From positions 186,001-250,000 of the forward strand of contig NZ_CP051481.1 of NCBI RefSeq assembly GCF_012934855.1: a stretch of 64,000 nt of DNA. The letters are read 5' to 3'. Below, piece by piece: positions 32,521-43,446 of the stretch. The position numbers were made by a program, and so were the translations under genes. Positions within the stretch are counted from its first letter, which is position 1. Each line of letters starts with the position of its first letter. Under the pieces are notes generated by a model. It was not told where the DNA came from and did no database searches. It worked only from the letters and a program-made list of their open reading frames with translations. The DNA comes from Mycoplasma phocoenae. Lineage in GTDB: Bacteria; Bacillota_I; Bacilli_A; Mycoplasmatales; Metamycoplasmataceae.

Positions 32521-32841
32521 TTAAATCATTGGTGTATCACTCGCGGGCTCTCAACCCTCTTTTATTAAAGTTGTAAAATCACTAAAATCTGACATTTTAA
32601 ATAAATTAAAACTTACAAGAGCGTTTCTGAATCATTCTAACTCTTTTAATTTTCTAATTGCTCTATAAGCATTAGCTAAATTATTATTTGTGTTCGCATA
32701 GTAAACACAGTTTGATAATCAATGAAAACCATAATGTCTCAAAATACTTCTTACATCTTCATAGGCTTGATGATAATCGTCGTTTTTATGGTATTCGTTT
32801 TTAAGAATATCTTTTTTTAGATAAAAAACAATTCCGTACAT
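32521..32841 (-). CDS. VapD-family protein (Cas2-like ribonuclease fold)
   Basis: A 106-aa protein aligning by eye with VapD: MYGIVFYL at the start, a YHQAYEDVRSILRHYGFHW segment like the family NAYKDIKNFLEKHGF, then SNCVYYAN and KLKELEWFRNALVSF. VapD proteins have a Cas2-like ferredoxin fold and some are mRNA endonucleases. The family start (MYAIAFDL) has an Asp; here that position is Tyr7, so catalysis may be lost or altered. The ATG at 32841 is preceded by GAAGGG; an in-frame start at 32901 would add 20 residues. No partner antitoxin gene is adjacent. Trp codons are TGA. Confidence 0.78.
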
Positions 32842-32901
32842 ATAATTTCCCTTCTTTATCCTCGTAAAAATTAAAAGCCCATAAGGGCTGCCATTTTTCA
32901 T

Positions 32902-33134
32902 AGTTTTATAAATTAATTATACGACTAAATGTAAGTATCAATTAAAAAAATAACAAAGTATTGAATAATGACATAAAAAAACAGCTTTTTAAATATTTTT
33001 AGTTAAATTGTTTGATTTGTTTATAATCGCTTAGTGCTATTTTTTTTATTAGACTGTGTTAAGTTTGCGTTTTTACTTTGGTAATAAATGCATATTAATA
33101 TATAATTAATGTGATTTATATAAAGGTGGTGAAA
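32902..33134. other. Promoter-containing spacer before ftsY
   Basis: AT-rich spacer with TATAAT-like boxes (in TTTATAATCGC near 33022 and ATATATAATTA near 33100). No gene is visible. Confidence 0.4.
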
Positions 33135-34190
33135 ATGGGTTTTTTTAAGCGTCTAAAAGATAGAGTTTTTGGTTCGAACAACAATGTTGAAGCAATAGAA
33201 AATAAGATTGAAAAACAAAAAGAAAGAAAAGTTACCGAAAAATTAATTAAAGAAAAGAAAATTGATACATATGTAGCGGGGTTATCTAAATCAAATAATT
33301 CATTTAGTGAAATGATTAAATCTTTAGAAAATCAATATAACGAAATTGATGAAGAATATTTTGAAGAATTAGAAGAAATTTTGATTATGAGTGATATCAG
33401 TATGAAATTAGTGGATGTTATGATAAGCGAAATTAAAAAAGCAGTAAAAAATGAAAATATTAAAGACCCTAAATTAATCAAAGAAATTATAGCTGATAAG
33501 CTATTCACAATTTATACAGCCAACTCAGTTATTGACACAACTTTGAATATTGAAAAAGATAGACTGAATGTTATTTTGATGGTTGGTGTTAATGGGGTTG
33601 GTAAAACTACTTCAATAATCAAAATTGCACACAGTTTAAAAAAACAAGGTTTAAAAGTTTTAGTAGCAGCGGCAGATACGTTTAGAGCAGCGGCAGTAGA
33701 ACAATTGGAAGTTTGAGCTCAAAGAACTAATGTAGATTTGATTAAACCAATTGCAAATGAAACAGATCCTGCAGCAGTAACTTTTAGAGCTTGTGATGAA
33801 GCAATTAAAGGCAATTATGATGTGTTATTGATCGATACTGCAGGTAGATTGCAAAACAAAGTTAATCTAATGAATGAATTGGGTAAACTGAATAAAATAA
33901 TTTCCAGCAAAATCGAAGATGCTCCACATGAGTCACTACTTGTTATTGATGCTACAACAGGTCAAAACGGTGTCAATCAAGCAAAATTATTTGGTGAAGT
34001 TACAAAACTTTCTGGAATAGTACTAACTAAAATGGATGGAACATCAAAAGGTGGTATCGTCTTAACAATAAGAGACGAGATTGGTTTAAATGTTAAATAC
34101 ATTGGATTAGGTGAAAAGTTAGAAGATTTAGCCGAGTTTGATTTAGATCAATTTATCTATGCTCTAACCAAAGGACTAAGTGATGAATAA
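33135..34190 (+). CDS. ftsY: Signal recognition particle receptor FtsY
   Basis: A 351-aa SRP-type GTPase that docks ribosome-SRP complexes at the membrane. A short basic amphipathic N-terminus ([13 protein letters not shown]) stands in for the long A domain. The N domain is followed by the G domain with GVNGVGKTT at about 151-159, [18 protein letters not shown] and [20 protein letters not shown] precedes the ATG at 33135. The stop overlaps ylxM. One Trp codon is TGA. Confidence 0.96.
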
Positions 34191-34416
34191 TTTTAACAAT
34201 CCACTAGAAGAAATGGAATTCATTTCACAACTTTACGAAAAATATAAAGATTTATTACCGCAATCGCAAAAACAAGCTTTGTACTTAAGATTGTATGAAG
34301 ATTTGTCATTTAGCGAAATCGGAACAGAATTAGCAATGACTAGGTCTGGTGCATTTGATGCTGTTAAAAAAGGTAAAAAAAAGTTAATAGAGATACATCA
34401 AAAGGTGTCTGATTAA
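34183..34416 (+). CDS. ylxM: YlxM-like DNA-binding protein
   Basis: A 77-aa helix-turn-helix protein: LYLRLYEDLSFSEIGTELAMTRSGAFDAVKKGKKKL is the sigma-70 region-4-like YlxM motif. The family is encoded next to ftsY or ffh in Gram-positives and is thought to act with the SRP pathway. It overlaps the ftsY stop by 8 nt, which supports co-expression. Confidence 0.9.
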   Translation: MNNFNNPLEEMEFISQLYEKYKDLLPQSQKQALYLRLYEDLSFSEIGTELAMTRSGAFDAVKKGKKKLIEIHQKVSD

Positions 34417-34492
34417 TAAAAAAACAATAATGGCTTTATATTAGACATTAAATTGGTAAAATTCATATACATAAAAGTAGAATGGGGACTTT

Positions 34493-35209
34493 ATGAAGTA
34501 TAAAAAAGTATTAATTAAACTTTCCGGAGAAGGATTAGCTAATAAAAGTAAATCATTAGCAATTGATTATGAATTAGTTAAAACATTCGCCACACAATTA
34601 AAAGAAATAATCAAAAAAGGAACTCAAGTTGCAATTGTTGTTGGTGGTGGAAATTTCTGAAGAGGAACAAGCGCGGAAAAGAATGGAATAAGCCGTGTTA
34701 GAGCTGACTACATCGGAATGTTAGCTACAACTATGAATGCATTAGCACTGCAATCAGGATTCGAAAATGAAGGATTAGGATGTCGTGTACTTTCATCATT
34801 ATCATCGGATCCCAAAATTTGTGAAACATATATCAATGAAAAAGCTAAAAAATATTTAGCAGATGGTGAAGTTGTTATTTTCGCTGGTGGAACTGGTAGA
34901 CCATTTTTTACAACCGACACTGCTTCAACATTATTTGCATCAGAAATTGGTGCTGAAGCAATTTTAATGGGTAAAAATAATGTCGACGGGATTTATGATT
35001 CAGATCCTAAAAATAACCCAAATGCAAAACGTTTTGATTCAATATCTTACGATGAAATATTAGAGAAAAATTTAACAGTAATGGATCAAACCGCCGTGTC
35101 TATGGCGAAACAAAATAATATTGACTTGATGATTTTTAACATCAATGAAGAAAAATCTTTATTGAAAGCAATCGATGGTTCAATAAAACATACAAGAGTT
35201 CATAAATAA
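34493..35209 (+). CDS. pyrH: Uridylate kinase
   Basis: A 238-aa amino-acid-kinase-family enzyme phosphorylating UMP. Motifs: VLIKLSGEGLA at the start, VVGGGNFWRG, RADYIGMLATTMNALAL and FAGGTGRPFFTTDTAS. GGGGAC lies before the ATG at 34493. It opens the group pyrH-frr-cdsA-polC; frr starts 12 nt later. Confidence 0.96.
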
Positions 35210-35221
35210 TAGGAGATAAAT

Positions 35222-35773
35222 ATGGAATTAGATTTATATTTAATGGATTTAGAAGAAGGTTCTGAAAAAGTTATTGAAAACTTCAAAAACCAAATGAATA
35301 AAATAGCAGTAGGAAGAGCAAATCCAAATTTAATAAATAAAATTAAATTAAATTATTACGATCAAGAAATGACTATTGAAGAGATTGCATCAATCGGAAC
35401 CGCAAGTGCACTTCAACTGTTGGTTAAACCATATGATATGGGTTCAATTAAAGAAATTGAAAAAGCAATTAAAGATCAAAACTTACCAATCAGTATTTCA
35501 AACGAAGGTAACCAAATAAGATTATCATTCCCATCAATGACTACTGATAAACGTAAAGAAATGGTTAAACAATTAAATACATATACTGAACAGGCAAGAG
35601 TTGGAATCAGACAAATACGTCAAGATATCAATAAAAACATTAAAAATGATAAAGAACTAAGTGAAGATATTTCAAAACAATATTTAGATGTTATTCAAAA
35701 AAACATAGACAAAAGTATTGAAAATATCAATAATTTAAGTGCAATAAAAGAAAAAGACCTTATGACTATCTAA
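35222..35773 (+). CDS. frr: Ribosome recycling factor
   Basis: A 183-aa protein that splits the post-termination ribosome. The family motif VGRANPNLINKIKLNYYD and the C-terminal EQARVGIRQIRQDINKNIK are present at the expected distance, and the length matches (about 185 aa). AGGAGA precedes the ATG. Confidence 0.96.
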   Translation: MELDLYLMDLEEGSEKVIENFKNQMNKIAVGRANPNLINKIKLNYYDQEMTIEEIASIGTASALQLLVKPYDMGSIKEIEKAIKDQNLPISISNEGNQIRLSFPSMTTDKRKEMVKQLNTYTEQARVGIRQIRQDINKNIKNDKELSEDISKQYLDVIQKNIDKSIENINNLSAIKEKDLMTI

Positions 35774-35774
35774 C

Positions 35775-36731
35775 ATGCAAAATGTTATTCAAAGACTTAA
35801 GGGAATATTAATTTTATTATTAGTATTAACCCCTTTAATTTGTATAACGTTTTTTGGCAAGTTGCCTGGAAGATCAATAGGGTTTTCTTTTTATTTTGCA
35901 CTATCTATATACACTGTATATGAAACAATTTTAAAACATCATAAACAATCTATTTATTCAATAATTATGTATGGTCTTGGAGTGTTATCAATTTGATTAT
36001 TGCCACTCAATACATTATTTAATGAGTGAAACATATTCAATACTGATACACCTTATTCTGCTGAATTATCCGATATTTTAAAAGTGTATATATTTAACAT
36101 TGACAACACCAAATATTCAATGTTTTGATCTTTTTTACACTTTACTATTCCAGTGTTATTAATCAGTGCTGGTGTATTAATAAATTTAATACTAAACAAA
36201 CCACATAACAAAACAACATTAAATTTATTAATAATAGCTTCTATATTTATAATTCCAATGTTTTTTAAAATTATGTTTATATTAAATATTGTCAGTCTTT
36301 ATGCGATGTTATTCTTAGAATTAATTGTAATTTTCGTTGACACATGTGGATATTTTGGTGGGAAATTTTTTGGAAAAAAAATAATCAAAAAAAATTTAGC
36401 ACCTAAAATCAGTCCTAAAAAAACATGAGAAGGGGCGTTTTTCTCAGTAACATTGAGTATTGTAGCCATTTTTATATTTGGTTATGCGATGTATTTTTGA
36501 ACAAAAGAAACAAGTACATTAATTTTCGATAACATTATTCAATGTGTTCTTGCTGCTTTTGTATTACCACCATTAGCAATATGCGGTGATTTATGATTTT
36601 CAGCGTTAAAACGTAATTTTAAAATAAAAGATTTTAGTAACTTGATTAATGGTCATGGCGGAATAATGGATCGTTTTGATAGTGCTGCAAGTATATCAAT
36701 TTGATTAATATTAATAATAGCTTTTATTTAA
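35775..36731 (+). CDS. cdsA: Phosphatidate cytidylyltransferase
   Basis: A 318-aa multi-pass membrane enzyme making CDP-diacylglycerol for phospholipid synthesis. The CdsA signature near the C-terminus reads [20 protein letters not shown], and [16 protein letters not shown] with SPKKTWEG upstream is also characteristic. Starts right after the frr stop with no clear Shine-Dalgarno, consistent with coupling. Trp codons are TGA. Confidence 0.94.
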
Positions 36732-36746
36732 AAAAAGGAGTAACTT

Positions 36747-39700
36747 ATGAAAAGTGTTTTTGAAAAATTTTGTGAAAAAATCAATTTTAAACTTGATAGT
36801 GATTTTTCGCATTTTGAAATCACTCGTTCAGAATTTATTACTCAACAAAATTTATTAGAAATAGATTTAACGTTTGATCATCACATTAATATTGATAAGT
36901 TTAAATCATTTGTTTTTGCTACAAAAAGATTCCCTAACCCGTTAAAATTCAACATTAAAGTGAGATTTTCAAAATTAGATGCTGAAACTATTTTTGATTA
37001 TTTAGTTTTTGGATTAAGTATTCATGAACCTGAATTATTATCTTTTGTATCAAGAATCAATAAAAAAGATGTTGAATTAATAGAAGGCAACACTCTTGTT
37101 TTAAAACACGCAATCAAAGACATACTGGAATCATGTGAAAAAAATAAAAAAACATTAGTTGATACCTTGGAAAAAGTAGGATATCAAAATATTAAAATAG
37201 CTCTTCAATTAACTGAAAAAGATTTATATAAAATACATAAAGAATTTAAACAGGCTCATTTAAATGCAGCAAAAAATATTATCAATTATAAACAAAATAC
37301 AGAAGTGAATACTCCAGTTGTTAGTAGCGGTGTCAAACGTAAATATTCAAAAGATGCAAAAGAAATTTTATTAAAAGACGTTGATTATACATATGAAACT
37401 AACTTAGTTATTAAAGGACAAATTACTAATTTAGAACACCGTCAAATTAAAGAAGATTTTTCTATACTTCAATTTATAATAAGCGATTTCACTGAAGCGA
37501 AAATAGTCAAACAAATTAATCCTGATTCGGTGGAATTTAAAAATGGGGATTTTGTTCGAGTGTTTGGGTCGACTGAAATGGATAATTATTTACAAACAAA
37601 CGTTTTTAAAGCCAAATTAATTGAAAAAACTGAAAAACTGTGAAGAAATAAAAAAGATAACAGTCCTAAAAAAAGAATCGAATTAGCATTGAGAAGTAAC
37701 ATGTCAACACAAGACGGAGTCGTTTCTCCAAAAGAATATTTGGCAGCAGCTGAAGATTTAGGTTATGAAGCGATTGCGTTGACTGATACCGATGGTGTGC
37801 AAGGATTCCCAGAATTTTATAACGCAGCTAAAAAAAGTTCAGTAAAACCTATTTATGGAGCTACGGTTAGTGTCATTTCTAAATCAAATGACGTAATGTT
37901 TGATTTTGAAGAATGTGAATTAAAAGACAAAAAATACGTTGTATTCGACTTGGAAACATCAGGCTTAAGTCCGATTTACAATGACATCATTGAGTTTGGT
38001 GCCGTTATTGTTGAACATGGTCAAATAATTGAAACTCATCAATTCTTTGTTAAACCAAGAAAACCAATTTCAACATGAACCACAAATTTTACTAAAATTA
38101 CTAATGAAGATTTGGATGAAAAAGGAATATCTTTAGAACAAGCGGCATATAAAATAAAAGAAATACTATCACAAGGTATAGCTGTAGCCCATAACGCTAA
38201 GTTTGATTTTGGATTTACTAAAGAGTTATTCAGAAGATATAATATTCAAAATGCCAAAACACCTACATTGGATACATTGAATATATCTAGATTATTGTTC
38301 CCCGATATAAAACGTTTTAGATTATCTGCAATTTCGAAAAAATTTGATATTTTTTATGATGATTCAAAAGCTCACCGGGCAGATCAAGATGCTAAAGTTT
38401 TATCTGGTGTCTGAATGAAAATGATGCTTAAATTAGAAAGAGATTTAAACATTACTAACACTATTCAATTAAATACTTGGATGAATGATAAATATTATGC
38501 TAAAAAATTCTCGAACGAAGCTAGAATACTAGCGAAAAATCAAACAGGATTAAAAGAATTATTCAAGATCATTTCCAAAGCCAGTACTGATGATTACTAC
38601 AATGGGCTAAAAGTATTTATTGAAGATTTAAATAATTCATCCAATTTACTTATTGGTACTGCTACGCACAAATCAAATTTCTGAGATAAAGTAATGACTT
38701 CGAGAACTGAAGATATTGAAGAAGATATTCAAATTTATGATTACATTGAATTACCACCTATATCAAGTTTTAAACATTTAATTGCTCGAGGTACAGTTAA
38801 TGAAGATGACTTAAAAAGCATGTATCATTTTGTAATTGAATTAGCTAATAAATACAATAAAACTTTGGTGGCAGTTTCTGATGCGAGGTATATAGACCCA
38901 GTAGAAAAAAACATTCATAATTTGTACTTTTTTGCAGATGGAGTGGGTGGTGCTAAACATTGACTACATGATTATAAAGATAAAAATTTAGAAAACTATC
39001 CATTATTAGATTTAAAAACCACAGAAGAGATGATTGAAGAATTTAAATTTTTAAATGACGATCAATTAGTTTATGAAATTGTTGTGGAAAACACTCATAA
39101 GATTGCTGAACAAATTGAAAATGTTCAAGTTATTAAAGATTCTTTATATGTTCCTACATTTGACGATAGTTCAGAAAAATTAACTAATCTAGTATATGAA
39201 ACAGCTAAACAAAGATACGGCGATGAACTACCGAATATTATTAAAAAAAGAATTGATACTGAGTTAACACCCATTATTAAATATGGATATTCAGTAATTT
39301 ATTGAATCAGTCACAAGTTAGTTAAAGCAAGTGCTGATGATGGCTACTTAGTTGGAAGTCGTGGTTCTGTAGGATCATCATTAGTTGCAAATTTAGCTGG
39401 TATTACTGAAGTCAACCCATTAAACCCCCATTATTTATGTTCTAATTGCAAGTATTTGGAAATGTTTGATTCTACTCCGGAAATATCTAGTGGGTGAGAT
39501 TTACCAAATAAAAATTGTCCAAAATGTAACAATGAATTAATTAAAGACGGACATTCTATACCGTTTGAAACTTTCTTAGGATTTAATGCTGATAAAGTCC
39601 CTGATATCGATTTAAATTTTTCGGGTGAGTATCAAGCAACTATTCATAATTATGTAAAAGAAATATTTGGTGACACACACGCATTTAGAGCTGGAACAAT

Positions 39701-41039
39701 TTCTACTATAGCTGATAAAACAGCGTATGGTTTTGCAAAAAAATACAATGAAGCTATAACACCAGAAGGAGAAAAAGGTTTTTCAAATGCCTATTTAGAA
39801 TTTTTAGCAAGTAAATCCACAGGTGTTAAAAGAACTACAGGACAACACCCCGGAGGAATTATTATTATTCCAAAAGAGTATGATGTTGAAGATTTTACAC
39901 CAATAAACTACCCGGCCAATGACACGAACAGCGCTTGAAAAACGACACACTTTGATTTTACAAGTATTCATGACAACGTATTGAAATTAGATTTACTAGG
40001 ACACGATGATCCAACGGCTATTAAAATGCTGCAAGAATTAACAAATATAGATCCTAAATCAATACCAAAAAGTGATCCTAATGTTATTGAATTGTTTTCA
40101 AATTCAAATGCAATAGGAATTAAACCTGAACAAATTGACGAAAGAACTGGTGCTAAAGGTATTCCTGAATTCGGAACTCAATTTGTCAGACGAATGTTAC
40201 ACAGTTACAAAGTTAAAAAATTTTCAGATTTAATTTCTTTATCTGGTTTAAGTCATGGTACTGATGTTTGAACAGGTAATGCTGAAGATTTAATCAAAAA
40301 TATGAATCTGGATTTATCGCAACTAGTATGCTGTAGAGATGACATTATGCAAGCTTTAATAGCTAAAGGCGTGGATTCTTTATTAAGTTTTAAAATCATG
40401 GAAAAAGTGCGTAAAGGAAAAGGATTGACCTCTGAAGAAGAGCAAATGTTGGTCGATCATAATGTGCCAAGATGATATATTGAATCATTGAAAAAAATTA
40501 AATATATGTTTCCTAAAGCTCACGCAACAGCATATGTTATTATGGCTTGAAGGATTGCATGATTTAAAGTTTATTATCCATTAGAATACTATGCAACATT
40601 TTTTACAACTAGATCAAATGATTTTGACATTAAAGCAATGAGTAGTGGTAAAAGCTCAGTCGATGATAAAATAATAGAATTGAAAGCTAAAGGTAGAGCT
40701 GCAACGGTAAAGGATAAGGCAATTATTCAATCTTTGGAAATTGCACAAGAATTATATGCAAGAGGCTTTAAAATCAAAAATGTTTCAATTAATGAATCCC
40801 TTGCTTCTAGATGACAAATAGATTATAAAAACAACGCGTTAATACCACCATTTAATGTACTTGAATCAATGGGGCAACAAGTTGCTGATTCTATTGTTGA
40901 AGCAAGAAATGAACACCATTTCTTATCGATAGAAGATTTAACCAAAAGAACAAAAATAAATTCAAGAATTCTACAATTCATGAGAGATCTAGGTATTTTC
41001 GATGAATTGGATGAAGATAATAGAATTAGTTTGTTTTAA
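36747..41039 (+). CDS. polC: DNA polymerase III alpha subunit, PolC type
   Basis: A 1430-aa Gram-positive replicative polymerase with built-in proofreading. Order: N-terminal domain, OB fold (about 220-300), first half of PHP (about 315-380), DnaQ-type 3'-5' exonuclease starting with Asp401 and Glu403 (VFDLETSGL), second PHP half, then the polymerase core with a CxxC zinc motif pair (about 898-930), [11 protein letters not shown] near 950 and [21 protein letters not shown]. The PHP metal ligands look degenerate: ALRSNMS replaces the usual HLHTxMS and TDTD replaces TDH. AAAGGAG precedes the ATG. Many Trp codons are TGA; one UGG is seen (NTWMND). Confidence 0.96.
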
Positions 41040-41091
41040 ATTGTTTTTCGGGATTAAAAGCTGTTTTTACACAATTTTAGCTTTAAAAGTG

Positions 41092-41097
41092 TATAAT
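41092..41097 (+). promoter_or_regulatory. Promoter -10 box of the rimP-nusA operon
   Basis: Consensus TATAAT 70 nt upstream of the rimP ATG; initiation 6-8 nt later would begin the transcript at about 41104, at the first arm of the leader structure. Confidence 0.6.
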
Positions 41098-41104
41098 AAA
41101 AACA

Positions 41105-41149
41105 GCCTGAATAATAAAAAAAAGGGTTGCCATTCAGGCAACCTTTTTA
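41105..41149 (+). terminator. Leader terminator with competing antiterminator arm before rimP
   Basis: GGTTGCC (41125-41131) and GGCAACC (41137-41143) form a hairpin followed by TTTTT, an intrinsic terminator. GCCTGAAT (41105-41112) is perfectly complementary to ATTCAGGC (41132-41139), which covers the loop and part of the 3' arm. The two pairings exclude each other. It lies between the promoter and the rimP ribosome binding site (GGAGG, 41153-41157). Confidence 0.65.
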
Positions 41150-41161
41150 CATGGAGGTTAT

Positions 41162-41587
41162 ATGGATTTAACACAAAAGATAAAGGCAAAGTATTCTAAT
41201 ATTGTTAACAAATGTTCATGAGAAGTCATTGAAGGAAACAAAATTTTGAGCATTGAAATCAATGTTCATAATTTTGATGAAGTACAAAATTGAACAAACG
41301 ATATCAATGGATTTATTGATGGAGAGGGTGATTTTGGCGAATATTGTTTAGATATTCATTCACAAGGTTGCGACATAGAATTGAAATATGAAGATTTAAA
41401 TGGTTACATAGATCAAAAAATCAGATTGTTTTTAAATAAACCATACAATGAAGAATATGAAATCGTTATTAAATTTTTAGAAAATCGCACTAATGAATTG
41501 TACGGAATTAAAAATAACAAAGGAAGAATGCAAAAAATTACAATTGCAAAAGAAAATATTAAAAAAATAGAAAAGGAACTGTTTTAA
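41162..41587 (+). CDS. rimP: Ribosome maturation factor RimP
   Basis: A 141-aa protein for 30S assembly. Sequence is weakly conserved but the two-domain RimP layout is recognisable: an alpha/beta first half with WTNDINGFIDGEGDF and SQGCDIELKYEDL, then an SH3-like second half (IRLFLNKPYNE ... KITIAKENIKKI). Position directly before nusA is the classic one. A GGAGG site precedes the ATG. Confidence 0.85.
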
Positions 41588-41598
41588 CAGTAATAAAT

Positions 41599-43146
41599 AT
41601 GGAAAATAATTTTTTTGAAGAAATATACAACTTATCACAAATTAAAGGAATACCTATTCCTAAAATTAAAGAAATGCTTGAAACAACAATAAGAAAAGTT
41701 TTTGAAAAATTCGATCCCGATGCAGAACTTGAATTTATTTTCGATGAAGAAAAAAGCAATTTCAAAGTTATTAACCACACTAAAATGGTTGTTGAAGATC
41801 CCCAAACAGACGATGAAAAAGACGCATTTAGTCCAAGTATTGAAATTACATTAACCGATGCTAGAAAAATCGACCCAAACATTGAATTAGAAGATAACAT
41901 TGCTGAAGAAGTGCTTTTTGAAAAATTCCCAAAAAGAGTTCACAGTCAAATTTTGTCACAATTTAATCAATTAACAAGAGAATTTGAAAAACAAAGAATA
42001 TATGAAGTTTACAGTACAAAAATCGGTGAAATCGTTAGAGCTAAATTTGTTTCTAAATTACCTAAAGGGTTTTTATTTAATTTAGAAAATAATGCCGTTG
42101 ACGCATTTATGCCGCACAATAAAGCATTTGCTAAAAATATGCCAAGTATTGGAAGTTATGTAGATGTTGTTATCGAAGAAGTTATGGAAGATTCAAAAGC
42201 TGCACAAATTATCGTAAGTTCATCAGCTGCAATTTTATTAGAAAAAACATTGAAATCAGAAATTCCTGAAATTGCTGATGGACAAATTGAAGTTGTTAAA
42301 ATTGCGAGAATGATTGGAGAAAGAAGTAAAGTTGCAGTTAAAGCATCAGAAGGATTCACAAACGATGTATTAGGATCAATTATTGGTAAAGATAGCATGC
42401 GGATTCAAAATATTGAAGCTTTACATGGCGGAGAAAAAATTGAAGTTGTTGAGTATTCAGATGACATAAAAACATTTATCATGAATGCTATTGCACCATC
42501 GAAAGTTATTGATGTTATTTACAAAGCAAATAAATCAACTGAAAAACAACCAGCATTTGATGTAGTAGTACCCGAGTCACAACACACATTAGCTATTGGT
42601 CAACGAGGAATTAATGTTATGTTAGCAGTTGAATTAACTGGAGCTAAAATCAATGTAGTTGGACAAAAACTTGCCGAAAAGCAAGGTTTAGAATACGAAT
42701 GAAATGGTAATGTTACTCCTACTGAAGTTGAAGAACTAGAACAAGGAAGAAAATTAAGATTCAATACAAATAAACAAAATAAATCACGTAAATCATACGA
42801 TAATCAATTGATTGATTTATCGGGATTATTTGATAAAGATATTGCAGATTTCCACACAGAGTTTAATACAGAAGATATGAACGATTTTGAATCAAAATTA
42901 TTTGAAGATAAAGACTTTGATATGAATTTTGATCAAGATATGGAAGATCTATATAAACAAATTGATGAATACGAATCAAATACTGAAAATGATTCAGATG
43001 AAAAAGATGATACTGATCCATACTCAAAAGTAACAATGAATGATTATAAAGAAATTGCTAAACAAGAATTAAATGATTTTAAAGAAGATAAAGATTTATC
43101 AGTCAACGTGGATGACATTGACTGAGATGATTCAGAATGAGAATAA
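41599..43146 (+). CDS. nusA: Transcription termination/antitermination factor NusA
   Basis: A 515-aa RNA-polymerase-binding factor. N-terminal domain (about 1-130), S1 domain (GEIVRAKFVSKLPKGFLF, about 140-205), then KH1 and KH2 (VKIARMIGERSKVAV ... GSIIGKDSMRIQN, and SQHTLAIGQRGINVMLA). A strongly acidic C-terminal tail of roughly 110 residues (DxxxxDMEDLYKQIDEYES type) ends in two TGA-coded Trp. No clear Shine-Dalgarno at 41599; coupled to rimP 11 nt upstream. Confidence 0.95.
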
Positions 43147-43152
43147 TTTATT

Positions 43153-43446
43153 TTGAAAATTAAAAAACAAACATTACGTAAATGTAGTGTAACGGGTAAT
43201 TCATACCCAAAAAATGAATTAATTCGTTTTGCAAAGGATAAAAATAATCAAATTAAATTTGACCCTGACCACAAATTAGGCGGTAGAGGTGGTTATTGTA
43301 AGAACAATGCAGAAACAATTGAAATATTTTTCAAAAAGAAACTATTGAACAAAGCATTCAGAACAAATATTGAAAACAAAGTACACGAAGAAATGAAGGA
43401 AGAGGTAAGCGCATGGCTAAAAAACAAACAAGAAAATCAAATTTAA
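43153..43446 (+). CDS. ylxR: YlxR-like RNA-binding protein
   Basis: A 97-aa basic protein with the YlxR motif [19 protein letters not shown] near the start and [10 protein letters not shown] later. It appears to start at TTG (43153), the only suitable start before the conserved motif. Its last 34 nt overlap infB, and a UGG Trp codon (SAWLK) is imposed by the ATGG of the infB start. Standard nusA-ylxR-infB order. Confidence 0.9.
   Translation: MKIKKQTLRKCSVTGNSYPKNELIRFAKDKNNQIKFDPDHKLGGRGGYCKNNAETIEIFFKKKLLNKAFRTNIENKVHEEMKEEVSAWLKNKQENQI

Noticed and set aside
32842-32901. Upstream in-frame start for the VapD-like gene
   Set aside because: The 20 extra residues are not like the family and the inner ATG has a good GAAGGG site; kept as alternative only.
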